Positions 22,031-34,990 are shown, counted from the first letter of the stretch. The stretch: 64,000 nucleotides of DNA from Panagrolaimus kolymaensis (GCA_028622995.1 JAJQJQ010000028.1:2728001-2792000); one strand, 5' to 3'. The notes: generated from the letters alone by a model not told the origin. Numbers and translations: made by a program.

Positions 22031-23859
22031 TCGAAGCAACGTTCCTTTCCCCTGCTATAAAAACTAATATTGACGAAAAATAATTTTAATTTAATCCAAT
22101 TAAAAAAAATGCAAAAAAAAAAATGAAGTTTTTTTATGGAATTTGATAAGATTATTTTTCTCTTCCAATCTATATAAAACTTTATGGTTCTTTGTTCTTG
22201 TCTAGCTTCATTTTAAAAAAGATGACGTTTTATCATTTAAATTCAATTTACTTCCCATTAAAAATAAAATCAAAGACTAGAAGTGACGTGGGCCAGGGTT
22301 CGGTGAAATCAAGAGTCTTGGCCTCGAAATATCAAGTTTCGACCCTTTTTTTGATATAGAGACTCTTGGTTTTAGTGTTCGTTGAAAAAAACTTGGTCTC
22401 GCCGGACCCTGAAGTGGACCATCGGCCCGCAATGAAATATGTTTTATGGAAATTTTAAATTCATTGCTTTTGTTTTATGAAAGAAGATTTTACTTTCATT
22501 CACCAGTGGGAAAATATTTTCCAGAGAAAAAAGTTCAACACTTTGTTTAAAAAAAGTCAAACGTTCATAAAAAAAAGTAAAAACAACTAAAGTTTGATTC
22601 TTTGTGTGAAAAAAATGTGCGTTATAAAACAAAATATAGCATAATTAGGGATGAAAAAGCGTGAATATTATTTTGAAGTGGATGAAAATTTTGAAAATCT
22701 TCGCTGGTATCGTTTTCCCCTCCTTTCAATGCGCAGAAAGTTGTATAATAAACAGCAACCTTCCATGTTGGAGAATTTTGAATTAATTTTTTAATCCTAA
22801 AAACGCATTTTTACATCCAACTCGTGTTTCTCGATGTGCTAATTTCCATAAACTTTTTAAGGTTTGTGAAGTATTACCAAACAAAAAGCAACAAAAAGAT
22901 ATATAAATATTAAAATATTCAAAATTTTATCTTCCATTAAAAAAGGGTTTACTTTTTCCAATTGCAAACATCTATTTGTTTATTTTTTTCCAAACAAAAT
23001 AATGTGTATGAAATCGTGTCGTCGTAGCTGCGGCAAAGGTCACATTATTAAACCACCAACTTTTAGGAGGGGTAAAACGTCACACAAAAAAGGCGCGAAA
23101 AAAAACAACAACAACACACCAACATATGAATAGATGGTGAATGCCTTAGAAAAAAGCGACGAACTAAAAGACCAAAACTTTTTTTATAACCAAAACAGAA
23201 AATAAATTTTTATTTGTTTAAAGTTATAATCGATTCGCTGTAAAGTTTTTGAATATTTAATTTTTTTTCTTCTCGAAACGATTATTTGATTCAATTTTTG
23301 TTTTTGTGGTACATAATAATAATTTTATAAAAAAAGTCCAAAAACGGGTTACGGAAAAAGCTGAAAATTAGGTGTTCATTAGCGATGTCACCACAAATAT
23401 GGAATTTTGATCAAGATCTTTTAAATAAATTCATTTTTTTTTCACTATGTAAAACATCAAGAATCTCTTGAAATTAATTCCAAAAATTTGTGGACTTAAG
23501 TTTCGGCACCGAAAGACTCCCAAATGTGAAAAGAAGTTTGGCGTTCGATTTTCATCACTTTTCTTTTGATTGGGTTCATTTTTCTCTTTTCACATTGATG
23601 GCTGTCAAGTTTGACGACTTCATTGACTTTTTTGTTTTCGTCCTTAGTTGTTGTTTCTCCTTATTAATTGAACAACTATGCAAGCTCCACATTCCATTGA
23701 GACATAAGTGAATAAATAGGAAAATAAAATTGATTTCTCGCGGATGGAAAGAAAGACTTGTTACCATTTTTTTCCTCTTTTGATGAACAGAAAACAGTTT
23801 TTTCCGCAAAAATTTAATCCTGCGGTTCGCGCGCAAATTTTAATCCTTACAAGGGCTTT
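22031..23859. other. Intergenic with a foldback remnant
   Basis: No gene supported. It includes the imperfect inverted repeat listed separately and, near 23100, short A/C-rich runs. Open frames on both strands at 23490-23836 overlap each other and look compositional. Confidence 0.5.
22294..22411. repeat. Imperfect foldback (MITE remnant?)
   Basis: CAGGGTTCGGTGAAATCAAG at 22294-22313 pairs with the reverse complement of 22392-22411 at 16 of 20 positions, with a nested AAGAGTCTT...AGACTCTT pair inside. No clear target duplication. Much more GC than its surroundings. Confidence 0.4.
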
Positions 23860-24169
23860 GGGGCCCACCTTCGGTGGTCCCTCACAACTTTTTCATTAAC
23901 AAACATAAACACTTTTCGAAAACAAACATAACACTTTTCATTGACAAAAATAACGTTAGAGATTTCTTTTGTTTTAGAAAAGGATGAAAAAAGGGAGATG
24001 TTTGAGAGATAATATTTTATAATTAATTTAGTGTGAGTAGTAGAAGAAGATAAGGATTTCAGATGGTAAACGTGTGACTGTGACAGAAACTGGGCCTAAA
24101 CACACGACTTTTTTTAAATATCTTATTATTTAATAAGACAAACATTTTAAAAAGCGCAAACATGAAAAT

Positions 24170-24470
24170 CCATATGGGGCGCAAATTTTAACCACCCTTT
24201 TAATCTAATTCAATTTAATTTCAAATGTTTGAAATCATCATTTTAAAATACCTTTACATATAAACATTTCATTCCATTTCAATACTAAAGTCCCACTACT
24301 TAAATAATTCTTCGGGCTGCTTACATCAAATTTAAATACCTTTCTAATGGGGCTTCGCCCCCAATTCTGGGATAACTTCTCATCGATTATTTCAGCGGGT
24401 TCCGATTTGTTCCTTCTGTTTCCACTTTCATGTTTATCCTTTCTGCTTCCAAGCATATTCCTTCGTAAAT
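24170..24470. repeat. Direct repeat of about 300 bases, copy 1 (partner 25483-25783)
   Basis: AATTCTTCGGG at 24306 and CTTTCTGCTTCCA near 24437 recur exactly 1313 bases downstream (25619 and near 25750), with the intervening sequence alignable but diverged. This shows an old tandem duplication of a 1.3-kb unit. Confidence 0.6.
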
Positions 24471-24660
24471 TACTCCCTTATCGAAAGGATTATAGGAAAA
24501 TATTGCCGGACCTTTATCGCCGCGCGGGATATATCGCTGATATACTTTTTTACTGTTTATTTGACTCAAATTTTTTAAAGCTTTATCAATTGCAAGTTTT
24601 TCTTCATTTGTATCAATAATATTATTAAACGCTTAAAATCCACATATATTTAAGAACCGA

Positions 24661-24860
24661 AAAGTACTGAGAATGTGAAACTTAGAGGAAATAATCCATT
24701 GTATGAGATACTTAGAGGAAATTGAATCGGATCCTTAGAAGAAAGCCTCAAGCCTAAAACTGAGATACTTAGAGGAAAAGAACAGTTTACTGAAACTAAG
24801 CATTAGACTAAGCATAAAACTGAGACTAAGCCTAAGGCTAAGGTACTAAGGAACATCCTA
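24661..24860. repeat. CTTAGAGGAAA / ACTAAGC simple repeat
   Basis: At least three copies of ACTTAGAGGAAA (24682, 24710, 24769), followed by several ACTAAGC units up to 24850. Irregular spacing; no function seen. Confidence 0.5.
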
Positions 24861-24929
24861 AAGTTCATCCTGATAAAAAAATAATTTTATTACCCTCTTG
24901 GAATAATATATTCTTTGCAAAAAAAAAGG

Positions 24930-25025
24930 GCGGCGATAAATGTCAGGCAATAAATGTCGGCCGGCGATATATGTTTCGCGGCGATAAATGTATCTTCGGC
25001 GATAAAGTCGCGGCGATAATTGCTG
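24930..25025. repeat. GGCGATAAATGT short repeat
   Basis: About seven degenerate copies of a GGCGATAAATGT-like unit in 95 bases. An inverted copy (TTTATCGCC) lies at 24511, so part of the 24.5-25.0 kb segment can fold back. Confidence 0.5.
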
Positions 25026-25482
25026 AATACCATCGAAATTAATAATTGGCCCTACGGGCCCCATATCATCCATTTTCAATGCTTCTATTCCCAATTATTT
25101 TACTTCCAAAATCACATATTTTTAATTCATGAACATTTTGTTTTTTCGTGTCTAGCATTTCATGCTCACGATGTACACCTTCGTTAACGCCTTTTCGATG
25201 TCCATCTTCATTGCTTGATTCTCGATTTTACTTATTTCCACAAACATTATTAAAATAAATTTTTTCTTAACCTTCTCAAACTACATAAATTACACACGCA
25301 TTCCACTTTATTTCTCTTTTCAAAAAATATACAACACCGCGCTTTTCTTTAAACACCCTTCAGCAAACCATCTTACCATGCGCCATTATTTCAACTGATC
25401 TAAATGAAGGCTGAGCATATCTTATCATTAATTAAAACAATTTCAACTCCAACATTTTAAAACGCACAAATATGCAATTAAA

Positions 25483-25783
25483 TTGGGCACCCAATTTTAA
25501 TCACGACGTTAATATAATGCAACTCCAGTTCATATGTCTGCGATTAACTTTTTAAAATTATCTAACATAAACGAAACATTTCATTCCTTTTCTTTACTAA
25601 TCTTCAGTTAATATAAATAATTCTTCGGGTTGTTTGCATAAACTGATTTCTATTTGGGCTTCGCCCCGAATGAACATTTAGCTTCTCATTGATTCTTTCA
25701 CAATGCGGGTTTCGGTTTAAACATTCTGGCTCATCTGTCATGTTCATCCTTTCTGCTTCCACCAGTGCTTCCCTTTACCTTCA
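25483..25783. repeat. Direct repeat of about 300 bases, copy 2 (partner 24170-24470)
   Basis: Diverged copy of 24170-24470 at a constant offset of 1313 bases; shares the TTCGGG and GGGCTTCGCCCC hairpin features. Confidence 0.6.
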
Positions 25784-26219
25784 CTACATTTTCAAAATTA
25801 CCTTTAGACCTTCCTGGCCCATCCCATTCATTTTCATTGCTTCCATTATCAATTATTATATTTCCAAAATCACATTTTTATAAATCCGGGAACATTGTGA
25901 TTCTTCGGTCTCGCTTTTCATTATTCTGATATACGTCATCATCCTTCCAAAGCCAATCTTCATTACTCTATTCTCCGGTTCACCTGCTTCCACACATTCT
26001 TAATTGCGATAAAATTTTCTTGAAATTCCTAAACATCTTCAAATTATACTATAACACTTTATTACACGTCACTTCAAAAAATTATTTAAATCGCGCATTA
26101 CTTTAAACATCCTGCGGCATCTCATCATGCACAATTACTTCGTCAACCATAAACGTACGGTTTCTAATTAAACTACAGTAAAACATCTCGAAAAGAAAAT
26201 TAACGTTTCTAAAAAAGCC

Positions 26220-27994
26220 AACACTTCTTCCTTTCATCAACCACAAAAGAGAAACATTCGTGTCGAGAATTTTTTACATTATGCAAATTTAAAATGCATG
26301 TCCTGATCGACCATTTCGTTTCCGATAAACGAAATTCACATATTCGTAATCAGCGTGAAAAACTACATAGGACGTGCTAGACACATTTCCATTTGCTAGG
26401 GGACGTCAAACCGACAAACAGACAAACAGACATACATTCTCGCTTTACATAGGTAGACAAGATATAAGAAGGGGCCTGCCTACGGCAGTCCCCACACTTT
26501 ACATTTATTCTATTTTACAATTTCACATCGGGCCCTTCGGGCCCTCATCTCGCCTTCCAGCTTCCATCCCCTGCGGCAGCCCTCCCATTTTACATTAGTT
26601 CAATTCATATTTAAAAATGGCCCTTCGGGCCACACAATACATTCTCGGGTTCCATTCCACACTTTCATCCTTTCAAATTCAATTTCATTACCGCTGAAAA
26701 TCAGCAAAGGCCCTTCGGGCCTCATCTTTCATGTCCATATGGATCGAAGCTCATATCCACATTTAAAATTTCACTCGGGCCCTATGGGCCCCGTTATCAC
26801 ATTTCCATCTTCCACAATCAATCCATATTTAAAATTACAAAAAAAATAACATTTTCATTAAACACCCTCCATCACCTACATACATGCATCAATGCACAAC
26901 CACCAAATTACACCAAATATGCAATTTCAAATTACTGTAAAAAATCATGCAACGAAAATCTCCCTTCAAAAAACAAAAGAAAGAGAGCTCGCTTTCCTCG
27001 CTTTCATCAAACACAAAGAGAAACATTCGCGTTAAAACTTTTTTCAATATGCAAATTTTCAAACCTCAATATCATATGCATATCTCTTTAGCCGAAGCTC
27101 GAGACCCACATTTTCAGAATCAGCATCAAAAACTACATCGGACTGTACAATCACATTTCAAAAAAACAGGGAACAACCCACAGACAAACAGACAGACATA
27201 GTCAATTCAATTTATAAAGGTAGACAAGATATATGAAGGGGCCTGCCTACGGCAGTCCCCACACCTTACACTTTTTCATTTTTACAATTACACATCGGGC
27301 CCTCATCTCGTCTGTCAGCTTCCATCCCCTGCAGAGAGGTCTACCAGCGGCTGCCCTCCCATTTTACATTTGTTCAATTCATATTTAAAAATGGCCCTTC
27401 GGGCCATGCAACCCATATCCAAGCTCCATCCCATACTTTCTCCCTTTCAAATTCAATTTCATTACTGCAATTAAGCACCACAGGCCCTTCGGGCCTCATC
27501 TTACAGGTCCTATGAACACATCGAGGTTCACCACCACATTCATTTTAAATTTTACTTGGGCCCTGCGGGCCTCATTTCCCATTTTCATCTTCCAAAATCG
27601 ATCCTTATTTAAAAAATACACAAAAATAACATTTTCATTAAACATCCTCCAGCACCTCCACACATACATGCACCACCAAATCCACCAAATATCATTCTTT
27701 CAAAATCAAAATAAAAAATCACACAACGAAATTCACCTTCAAAAAGCAAACGACAAAGAACTCGTTTCCCTCCCTTTCATCAAACACAAAGAGAAACATT
27801 CGCGTTAAAACTTTTTTCAATTTGCAAATTTTCAAACCTTAATATCATATGCATAGCTCTTTAGCCGAAGCTCGAGACCCACATTTTTGGAATCAGCATC
27901 AAAAACTACATCGGACAGTCGAATCACAATTCAAAAAAACAGGGAACAACCCACAGACAGACAAACATAGTCAATTCAATTTATAAGGGTAGAT
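26220..27994. repeat. Three tandem units of about 770 bases
   Basis: GAAACATTCG occurs at 26251, 27020 and 27793, a spacing of 769 and 773. Each unit then carries a CAGACA/CAAACA run, TAAAGGTAGA or TAGGTAGA, and in the first two the hairpin GCCTGCCTACGGCAG followed by further triloop hairpins. The third unit stops after the TAAGGGTAGA at about 27994, where ordinary AT-rich sequence resumes. The sharp end after the GGTAGA motif suggests a real element boundary. Confidence 0.7.
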
Positions 27995-28000
27995 ATTTGT

Positions 28001-28739
28001 TTTTTTTGTGCATGCTCAAAAAAGAGGTAGTTATTGATTCAAAAAAGAGGAGTGTAAAAATTGGAACGCAACGAAGATAAAAAAAACAAACTTTTTTGTG
28101 TTGCTAAGACTCATTAAATACCCATCTTCACTTTTTTATTTAGATACAAATTTGTTGTTGCATTTTTCCACTGTTTCCTTTTTTTGAATATTTTAGAAAT
28201 ATTTTTTAAAGTTTTTTTAATTCTGTATTAAACCAAAATGTATTTAAAGCTTTTAATTTTCATCGAGTAAAACACGTTTGTTAAAAAAGTTAAATTTAAT
28301 CAAAGTTCTTTCGATAATTATAAATGCTTATCTTGTGGATATTGTTTTTTATATTTACCTTTCCATGTTAATGCCGTCCAATCGGTGATGGTAAAAGAGA
28401 ATTGATGGGATAACAACAAAAGAAATTAAGAAAAATTGTTTTTACATCACTTTTTATTATATAAAGTTTCCAATTGACAAAACAAATGGAAATAAAAGAA
28501 GCATGAATAATTTAAATTTTTAACATGTTTAATTTTTATTTTAGTGTAATTTAACTTTTCAAGACTTTTTTATACCTTTAATCAACGTTGACATAAATTT
28601 ACTTTTCCAAAAACTAAAATATAGAAATTGCCAACGCTGATCAAGATCGATGAGATTTTTTTGCAGTATTTCTTGTTTAAAATGTGGCTTGTTTCAACCT
28701 TTACGAAATAACAATTTTAAAGGTTGTCAACAATTACAT
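28001..28739. other. Intergenic, nothing recognised
   Basis: AT-rich sequence with poly-T runs; no open frame of note. Confidence 0.5.
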
Positions 28740-30028
28740 TTATTTCCATTGATTTTTTAAGTTGCCAAAATAATTATCAAGTGAAACATGAGCCGGTAAA
28801 TTTTTGCCAAATGGATTTTTAATTCCTTCGTGTGGTGCATTATTTTTAATAACCGTTTCACATTTTGCTTGAATAAAAAAATGTCGAGAATAAATAAGTA
28901 AAAAGGATAAATTATAAAACTAAAAAATTTCGATATAATTAAGCAAACTTTAAAAAAACACTAACAATGTTATAGAGGCCACTTGGAATCGGTGGTAAAT
29001 TATACAGTTGGAAGATTATTGCGAAAATTGCTCCACCTTGTGCCAATAAAGTGTAAATTAATAATGAAGGAAATAAAAATATTGAAACTTTTATGTTTTC
29101 AAAAATCTAAAATTTTCAAACTAAAATGGAGTTTATTTTTTTGATAAGAAATTACCATATATCGTTTGGATAAAGAAATTTGATATGCCAAGATTTTGTA
29201 TAATTTTTTATTTTGAATATATAAAATTATGCAGGCGCAAATTATGAAAATATGAATAATAAAAACAAAATGATTTGTTAACTCATTGAAAAATAACAAT
29301 TGTGGAACATTTCTAGCTGAAATTTTACAGTTTATTGTTATATTAGTAAAATGAGACAAAAGATTACAAATAAAAGTTTATAAGGGAAGATATTCACCCA
29401 TAAACGTTAATATACTGAATTAGCTAAAGAAATTGAAAAGGGTCAGGATACGTCTCTGGGAAGTAAAAGGTTAGCATCCAATTTAGGAGAACTCATTTTA
29501 TTTGCACTGTTTTTTTTTTGTTTTAAAAACCTACTGTATATATTAAATGCCAAATAAAGTGAAGATGTTAAATAACAAGCACCGAATAAGCAAAAAAATA
29601 ATTTTAGTTTTGAATGAAGCGTATATTTAAGAAGTTTAGTCGTAGCAACAATTCTCTCCAACACAATAATTAAAAAACAATTTCGAATTTGTTGAGTTGA
29701 AAAAGCTATAACAAATCGAAATATTTCAAGAATAATATGCTGTTGACTATTATACATTAAATAATATGTTGCATTGTATAATGATATTAATGTTAAACAA
29801 CTCATAAATGGAAAGCAACATGTAATCAGGAGTAATCTTAAACCTTTTTAATAGTAGTAAATAGTTTGAAAAATCATTTTATTTTAAAAAAAAGAAAGAT
29901 TACCGTAACACTCTGGGAAGAATTCTAAGAGTGTGAAATCGTTTAATTCCAACATAAATATTAGCCAATAAAGTCATAAATGACAATATGAAACTTATGA
30001 TGTAACAAATAAGATTAAAATTTGACAT
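28740..30028 (-). pseudogene. Serpentine receptor, Sra-like, with a probable frameshift
   Basis: The start at 30028 gives a first TM (LICYIISFILSFMTLLANIY) in exon 30028-29904. Exon 2 from 29843 encodes TM2-TM4 (QQIRNCFLIIVLERIVAT, an ER..AT motif after TM3). Exon 3 from about 29355 encodes the next TM (FVFIIHIFIICACIILYI). Further exons carry SIFLFPSLLIYTLL and the C-terminus ending at the stop at 28740-28742. The ER..AT motif fits Sra-type chemoreceptors. The exon 1/exon 2 junction is one base out of frame with every AG/GT pair I tried, and the exon 2/exon 3 junction is unclear. It may be broken, or an exon border may be mis-set. Confidence 0.55.
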
Positions 30029-31916
30029 TTTTTTCTTCTTCAATTTTTTTGAATTACTATTTTTTTAAAGGAATATAAATTAATGTAAAATTTTAAAATG
30101 GGAGTCTTTGTATGATTTGAAAAAGAAATGTGCTCTTAAGTACATTTTTCTCCACGACAATAGTAGTAACTTTAATTAAGTACATAATTTGTGCATAATT
30201 ATTTAAAATTTTCAAAGATAAAAGACATATTAGTCATTTACGCACAAAGCTTATAATTAAGGTTTTCAATAACCAAAGATTGTTAGAAACATGCAACCTC
30301 GCTCAGAGAGAGGAACATTTTTCAACAAACAAGAAAAAAGAAAAGTACTTTTTCATAAAAATAAAGTAATTATTAAAAAAAACACGTGTGTATAATTAAA
30401 ATTTTAAATAATGAAAACATAAATAAACACATGTCACAAAATTAATAAAAAAATATTTCTGTGCAGCACAAAAAATTATTATCATAAACATAACGAGAAA
30501 TTAGAAAAAAGTTTTTCAGAAAAGCATCGATTTTTTTCTATGTATTTTGAACATGGTATCGAGTTGCACATAAACAAAGTAGTATGTTTGGAAATCAAAA
30601 TTTTTAAATTGCGACTATTTTTTTTCTTTTCCAATTAATTTTTATTGATTTTTTTAGTGATTTCATACTCTTATTAACATAGATAGGTATTTTAATTGTT
30701 CAAAGCCACATAGCTCGATCAGAGTCTTTTCTTTCACTAAACAAATATGTTACCGATTTTGTAGGTTTATATGTGAACTATCACACCTGATAAACAAACT
30801 TTTTTTAAAGCTTACATATTTATGACTTTAGAATTTATTTTTACTTTATCAAAGTATTTTTTGATTGAAGTGAAAAAGCAATAATTTTTGAATGCTTCCA
30901 AATCGGCACCATAGGATCCGTTTTGAAAAATATTGTTGAAAATGGATATAAATATGCATAAAATATGATAAAAATAAAGCACTTTTCCTCTGGAATTTTT
31001 TTTCTAATTCAAAAAGTTTTTAATTAAATTTTTTGATTCAAAGCTTGATGCTTGTGTTCATTAAAATTTAAAAAATTCATATAAATTAATTTTTGTTAAA
31101 GAAAAAATCCAAAGAAGTCATTTACCGATCCAATTTTATACGCTGAATCCGAAAAACACCACAACAGGCAACTTTTACCTTCCGCCAAAATAGTTTCGTT
31201 CACCTCGAAGTGATCGAGTTCTTCAAATTCATTAATAAAAAATTAATCACATTTGAGGTGCTTCTCGTGGATGGCAGTTAAAACAAAAATAGAGCATATT
31301 TTTTAAATTATTAATAAAAAATATTTGGATTAAAATATCCATATCTCCAATTCAAGCCCTATTTCAAAAAAATTCTGACTAATTATGATATGCTGAATCT
31401 AAAGCAGTAATATCTTGAATTTGCTGAGATTACTTTTTCTTGCGCTTCTCTTTTTATTGTCAGTTTTTATATAATAATTTATTATTAATATGTATAAATT
31501 CTTGATTTTTATGTGAAAAAAGTGTCGATTTTTTTCTTATAAAATAACTTTGATTTTATAATTCGCAAACAATCAAATATGCAACATTTTTATTTTTAAT
31601 TATGAAAAAAAAACTTAAAATACTGTAAAATTTGCGTGAGACTTTTTTGTTTCTCTTTCAAATTATATATACGTATTCTTTGCGCGGATGTTTTTGTCCA
31701 TATTTTTTTTTTGTATTTTTAAACTTTTATACTCTAAATTATGGAATTTAAATTTTGTTTATTTTCCTCCAAAAATACAATTTAGAAATATACGAGACAA
31801 TAAAATACAAAACAAAATGAAAAAAGTTTCTAATCCTGGAACTTTTAATGCTTTTAAAAAATTAATATAAAAGCTCTTTTTATTCTTTATCAGGCTTTTA
31901 TAAATTTATTTTTACC
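30029..31916. other. Intergenic, nothing recognised
   Basis: Nearly 1.9 kb of AT-rich sequence between two receptor genes. No gene or clear repeat; a weak palindrome (CACCTC...GAGGTG) lies near 31200-31260. Confidence 0.5.
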
Positions 31917-33108
31917 ATGAGTTCAAATATTTCAATGATTTTTTCTTCTTTTGGACGTTTAGATTTGAATATAAGCAAGGAATTTTCAAGTAATTTGAAA
32001 GCAGTTACAAATTGGATCAACAATATTGGAGTATTTTTTGAAATTACATTTATTATATTTTTCGTGGCACAACTTTTAAATCAAAAATCAAACTACCGTA
32101 CACCATATTTCCCTATTTTTACATTTGGTTGTATTTACGATGCAATACCAAAATGCCTCCTTCTTGGCTATAATTATATTAGCCCCACATTTTTTGAATA
32201 CCTTACAATTCCATTTCAATGGTATCAAGGAAATTCCAATGCCATGTGTAACACTATACTTGCATTAAATCGATTCACAGCTATTGTATTTTATTATAAA
32301 TATAAATTAATTTGGAATAAACAAAAAACTACATTTATTTTTGTTTTCTTAATTTTATATCCATTTTTGATTGAACTTTATAAACCTCAGCGACTTTTGT
32401 GCCACATTACAGGCAATTTATGTCCCGAAACAATTCACCAATCTTACAGTGTAACCAATTTTGATTTAATGCTTTTACCGACTCTTGATTTGGCTAATGC
32501 CATAACTTCAACTATTCTCTGTTCCATTGCAGCATTTTGTCAATTATTTCGAAGTAAAAATTCAAAAGTTTGAATTAATTTTATTGGCCCAATCATTCCT
32601 TTCATCTGTTTGTTTAATATTATCTTCGACTTTTTCATGGCTTTTGGCTATGAACACATATACAGGAAATTTAAACAAAGGTCCAGAAACTACCCGAATT
32701 ATAAATTTGCAAGTGGCTTTATTTTGCATTAGCGAAATTTTTTATACTTTTTATCATTATTCAAGTCTGGTTTTATTAATTTCTCTTTCGTAAGTTTTAA
32801 ATGTTTTTCTTTGGGTATTTATTGCTAAAAAATTTATAATGTAGTATTTAAAAAAAATCATCGATAATTACATTTTTTCCGAGAAAATCAAATATTCACC
32901 AAAAATGAATTTTAGTTTTCTTTGAAAAAATTTAAAAAATTGACTTTATTAAAATAATATTTTTAGAAGCGTATTCCGTCAAAAATATTTAACTTTTTAT
33001 AAAATGAATTACATTTTTCATTTTCTTCCTTGGAACAATTCTCAACCATCCATTTCCATAATTTCAAACAATAATGGAGCACGATCCGCTGTCATACATA
33101 TTAGCTAA
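31917..33108 (+). CDS. Serpentine chemoreceptor (Srv/Srg-like) with one frameshift
   Basis: Exon 1 is 31917-32789 and exon 2 is 32967-33108. The first 218 residues carry TM1-TM5 (GVFFEITFIIFFVAQLL, a LNRFTAI motif after TM3 typical of Srv/Srg relatives). The frame then stops at TGA (32571), while the +1 frame continues smoothly as KFELILLAQSFLSSVCLIL with TM6 and TM7, splices at GTAAGT and ends FRQKYLTFYKMNYIF...HIS. One base is missing or extra near 32560-32572. Everything else is intact, so a sequencing slip or a very young pseudogene are both possible. A decayed relative lies at 34098-34614. Confidence 0.65.
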
Positions 33109-34097
33109 CCCAAATTAATAATAAACAAAAAAAATTTTTACGCATTAATCAATGAAATCCTTTATTAAATTACTTTTCTGAAGAAAAAATATTGTGATAA
33201 ATCATTTTCCGTTTCGTTTCTTTATTATTTCTTAAGCGTGCAAAAAAGCTCGTCGAATGTGTATTTTTTTTCAAATCCTTTCTTGTTTTAAAAATTTTGT
33301 AGAAAAATAAAAACAACTAAATTTCCTAAGCAGCTGTATTTTATACATCCTCAGTATTATTCAAAAATTAAAAACCAGCTTTAAAAGTTAAAAAGAAAAA
33401 AAACATATGATAAAAAGTGTTTCTGATTTTCGATGGATTCCAAAATTTATTTAATTTGCCCTTTACATTGCAGCCAACCCATACATACAATATTTAATTT
33501 TGAAGCAGTGCAACCAACAACAGCAGCATATTTTTCTCGTTTTTTTTTGCCATTATACTTTAAGAGAAGAAAAAAATTAGAAAAAAAAAATTATCTTTTT
33601 TTTTTTAAATAAAAAAATTACCTTTTGTTTTAGTTTATTCTAGAAATATGTTTTTTATTTTATCATTTTTTAAGCAATTTTTTTTATGATGCTGTACTAT
33701 TAAAACTAAGCGGCTTTAAAGCACTGTAGTCTAACATTGTTGATAAGAACAATGATAGATAGGAACCCAAGTCCCTTTTCCTTTACTCGAATTCTTTTGA
33801 CATCAATAAAAAACATTAAAAAGGACCACACATAATGCTTTTGATGTTTAGCCTAAACAAAAAAAACTCTTTATCAAGAGCCCATTAAAATCATCTTTTT
33901 TTAATATCATTTTGAACTTTTGATCTCATATGTTTTTTTCGGGGAAAAATTTTACCCAAACAAAATTTGCCTAATTTAGCGATTTAATATGCAATATTGA
34001 AAATATGTATTAGCAAAATTTTGCAAGCAAATACATACATGGATTTTATCTTTTTTATTTAATTAAAAATTTTAAGTAATCTGTCAAACAAATTTTG
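33109..34097. other. Intergenic, nothing recognised
   Basis: AT-rich spacer; a poly-T tract at 33590-33620. No gene seen. Confidence 0.5.
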
Positions 34098-34614
34098 TCA
34101 TATGAGAAACTCCAGCAGTTCTTGAAAGTGCAACCTGAGCAGAATCAGGTTTAGCCTTGGACTTATGAATAAAAACAACGTTTTGATAAAATTTGGAAAG
34201 GCATTGCTGATACAGCCAATTGTGAAAATAACAAGATAAGATGTGCGAAATTGAGATTTAAACTTGCAAAAATGCGTTAGAAACAATATGGTACTATAGC
34301 TATTATTTCAGAAAGAAGAAACCCTATATATAAGTTATCCAAGTGGTAATATTCTGTAGCGTTGATAACAACTCTTTGTTGTTTATATCCCAATTTAAAT
34401 ATCCGAAAGAATAAACTGTTGTATCTTTTATGTTAAAATTCGTTGTTCTAAAAAAATTAACAGAAATTTTTATAACTAAAATAAACAGAAGTAAACTATT
34501 TCTAAACATTTGGATACGAAAAAATTCGGGGATAAATAATTTTGTTATTTTTTTAATAGGCAAAAAACTTTTATATATGAGTTTTTTGTTTAAAAACTTC
34601 TTCCAAGATTTCAA
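34098..34614 (-). pseudogene. Fragment of a serpentine receptor
   Basis: Minus-strand pieces resemble the N-terminal third of the receptor at 31917: FGYLNWDINNKELL...ITTWI matches its FGRLDLNISKEFS...VTNWI, and FRTSYLVIFTIGCISNAFP matches its YRTPYFPIFTFGCIYDAIP. The two pieces are in different frames and TM3-TM7 are missing. An inverted, truncated duplicate that has decayed. Confidence 0.65.
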
Positions 34615-34990
34615 GAATTTTGATGCTAAAAGTTTTATTAGTCGTCAAGTTTCATTATTGTTAAACTACCAATGCTTGAGAGAAAATGCATGTCACAATT
34701 TGGATTTTAAAAAATATGCATTAAATTTTCAAGTTTTTTTCTTCTTCTCCATATTTCTATTTCCGTTTATAGCCTGATTGTTTAAAAAAATGGAAAAGCA
34801 TTAAGAAGCGAAAGAAAAAAAAAACACCTGATCTTGTAGTTTTTGTTATCACAAAACTAAAAAATATGGGTAGTCTTCAATTCACATACATTAATACCCG
34901 AGTAAAAGTGCAGCCTTATCTTTTCATATAAATAGACCACCCAGAAAGTTTGAAAGCATTCTTCATCTTTTTAACTGTCAGTCGTCAAAT
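34615..34990. other. Intergenic / promoter of the LDLa-like gene
   Basis: Contains ATATAAATAG at about 34927, 60-odd bases before the start at 34991; a likely TATA element. Confidence 0.5.

Larger units (their letters stand above)
23860..28000. repeat. Non-coding repeat island with recurrent triloop hairpins
   Basis: A 4-kb stretch unlike its surroundings: higher GC, CA-rich, no convincing genes. It is studded with perfect 5-6 bp stems closed by 3-base loops: CACC-TTC-GGTG (23876), GGGGC-TTC-GCCCC (24347), GGGCCC-TTC-GGGCCC (26529), GGCCC-TTC-GGGCC (26621, 26710, 27392, 27483), GGGCCC-TAT-GGGCCC (26777), GGCCC-TGC-GGGCC (27561) and CTGCC-TAC-GGCAG (26475, 27244). Diverged direct copies make up most of it (listed separately). 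The class of element is not recognised; a non-autonomous transposon cluster or satellite is likely. Confidence 0.65.

Noticed and set aside
24238..27808. Open frames within the repeat island
   Set aside because: No domains, splice partners or conserved frame between repeat copies; compositional.
26220..27994. CRISPR-like array
   Set aside because: Units are about 770 bases, diverged, without short direct repeats and spacers; this is a eukaryotic tandem repeat.
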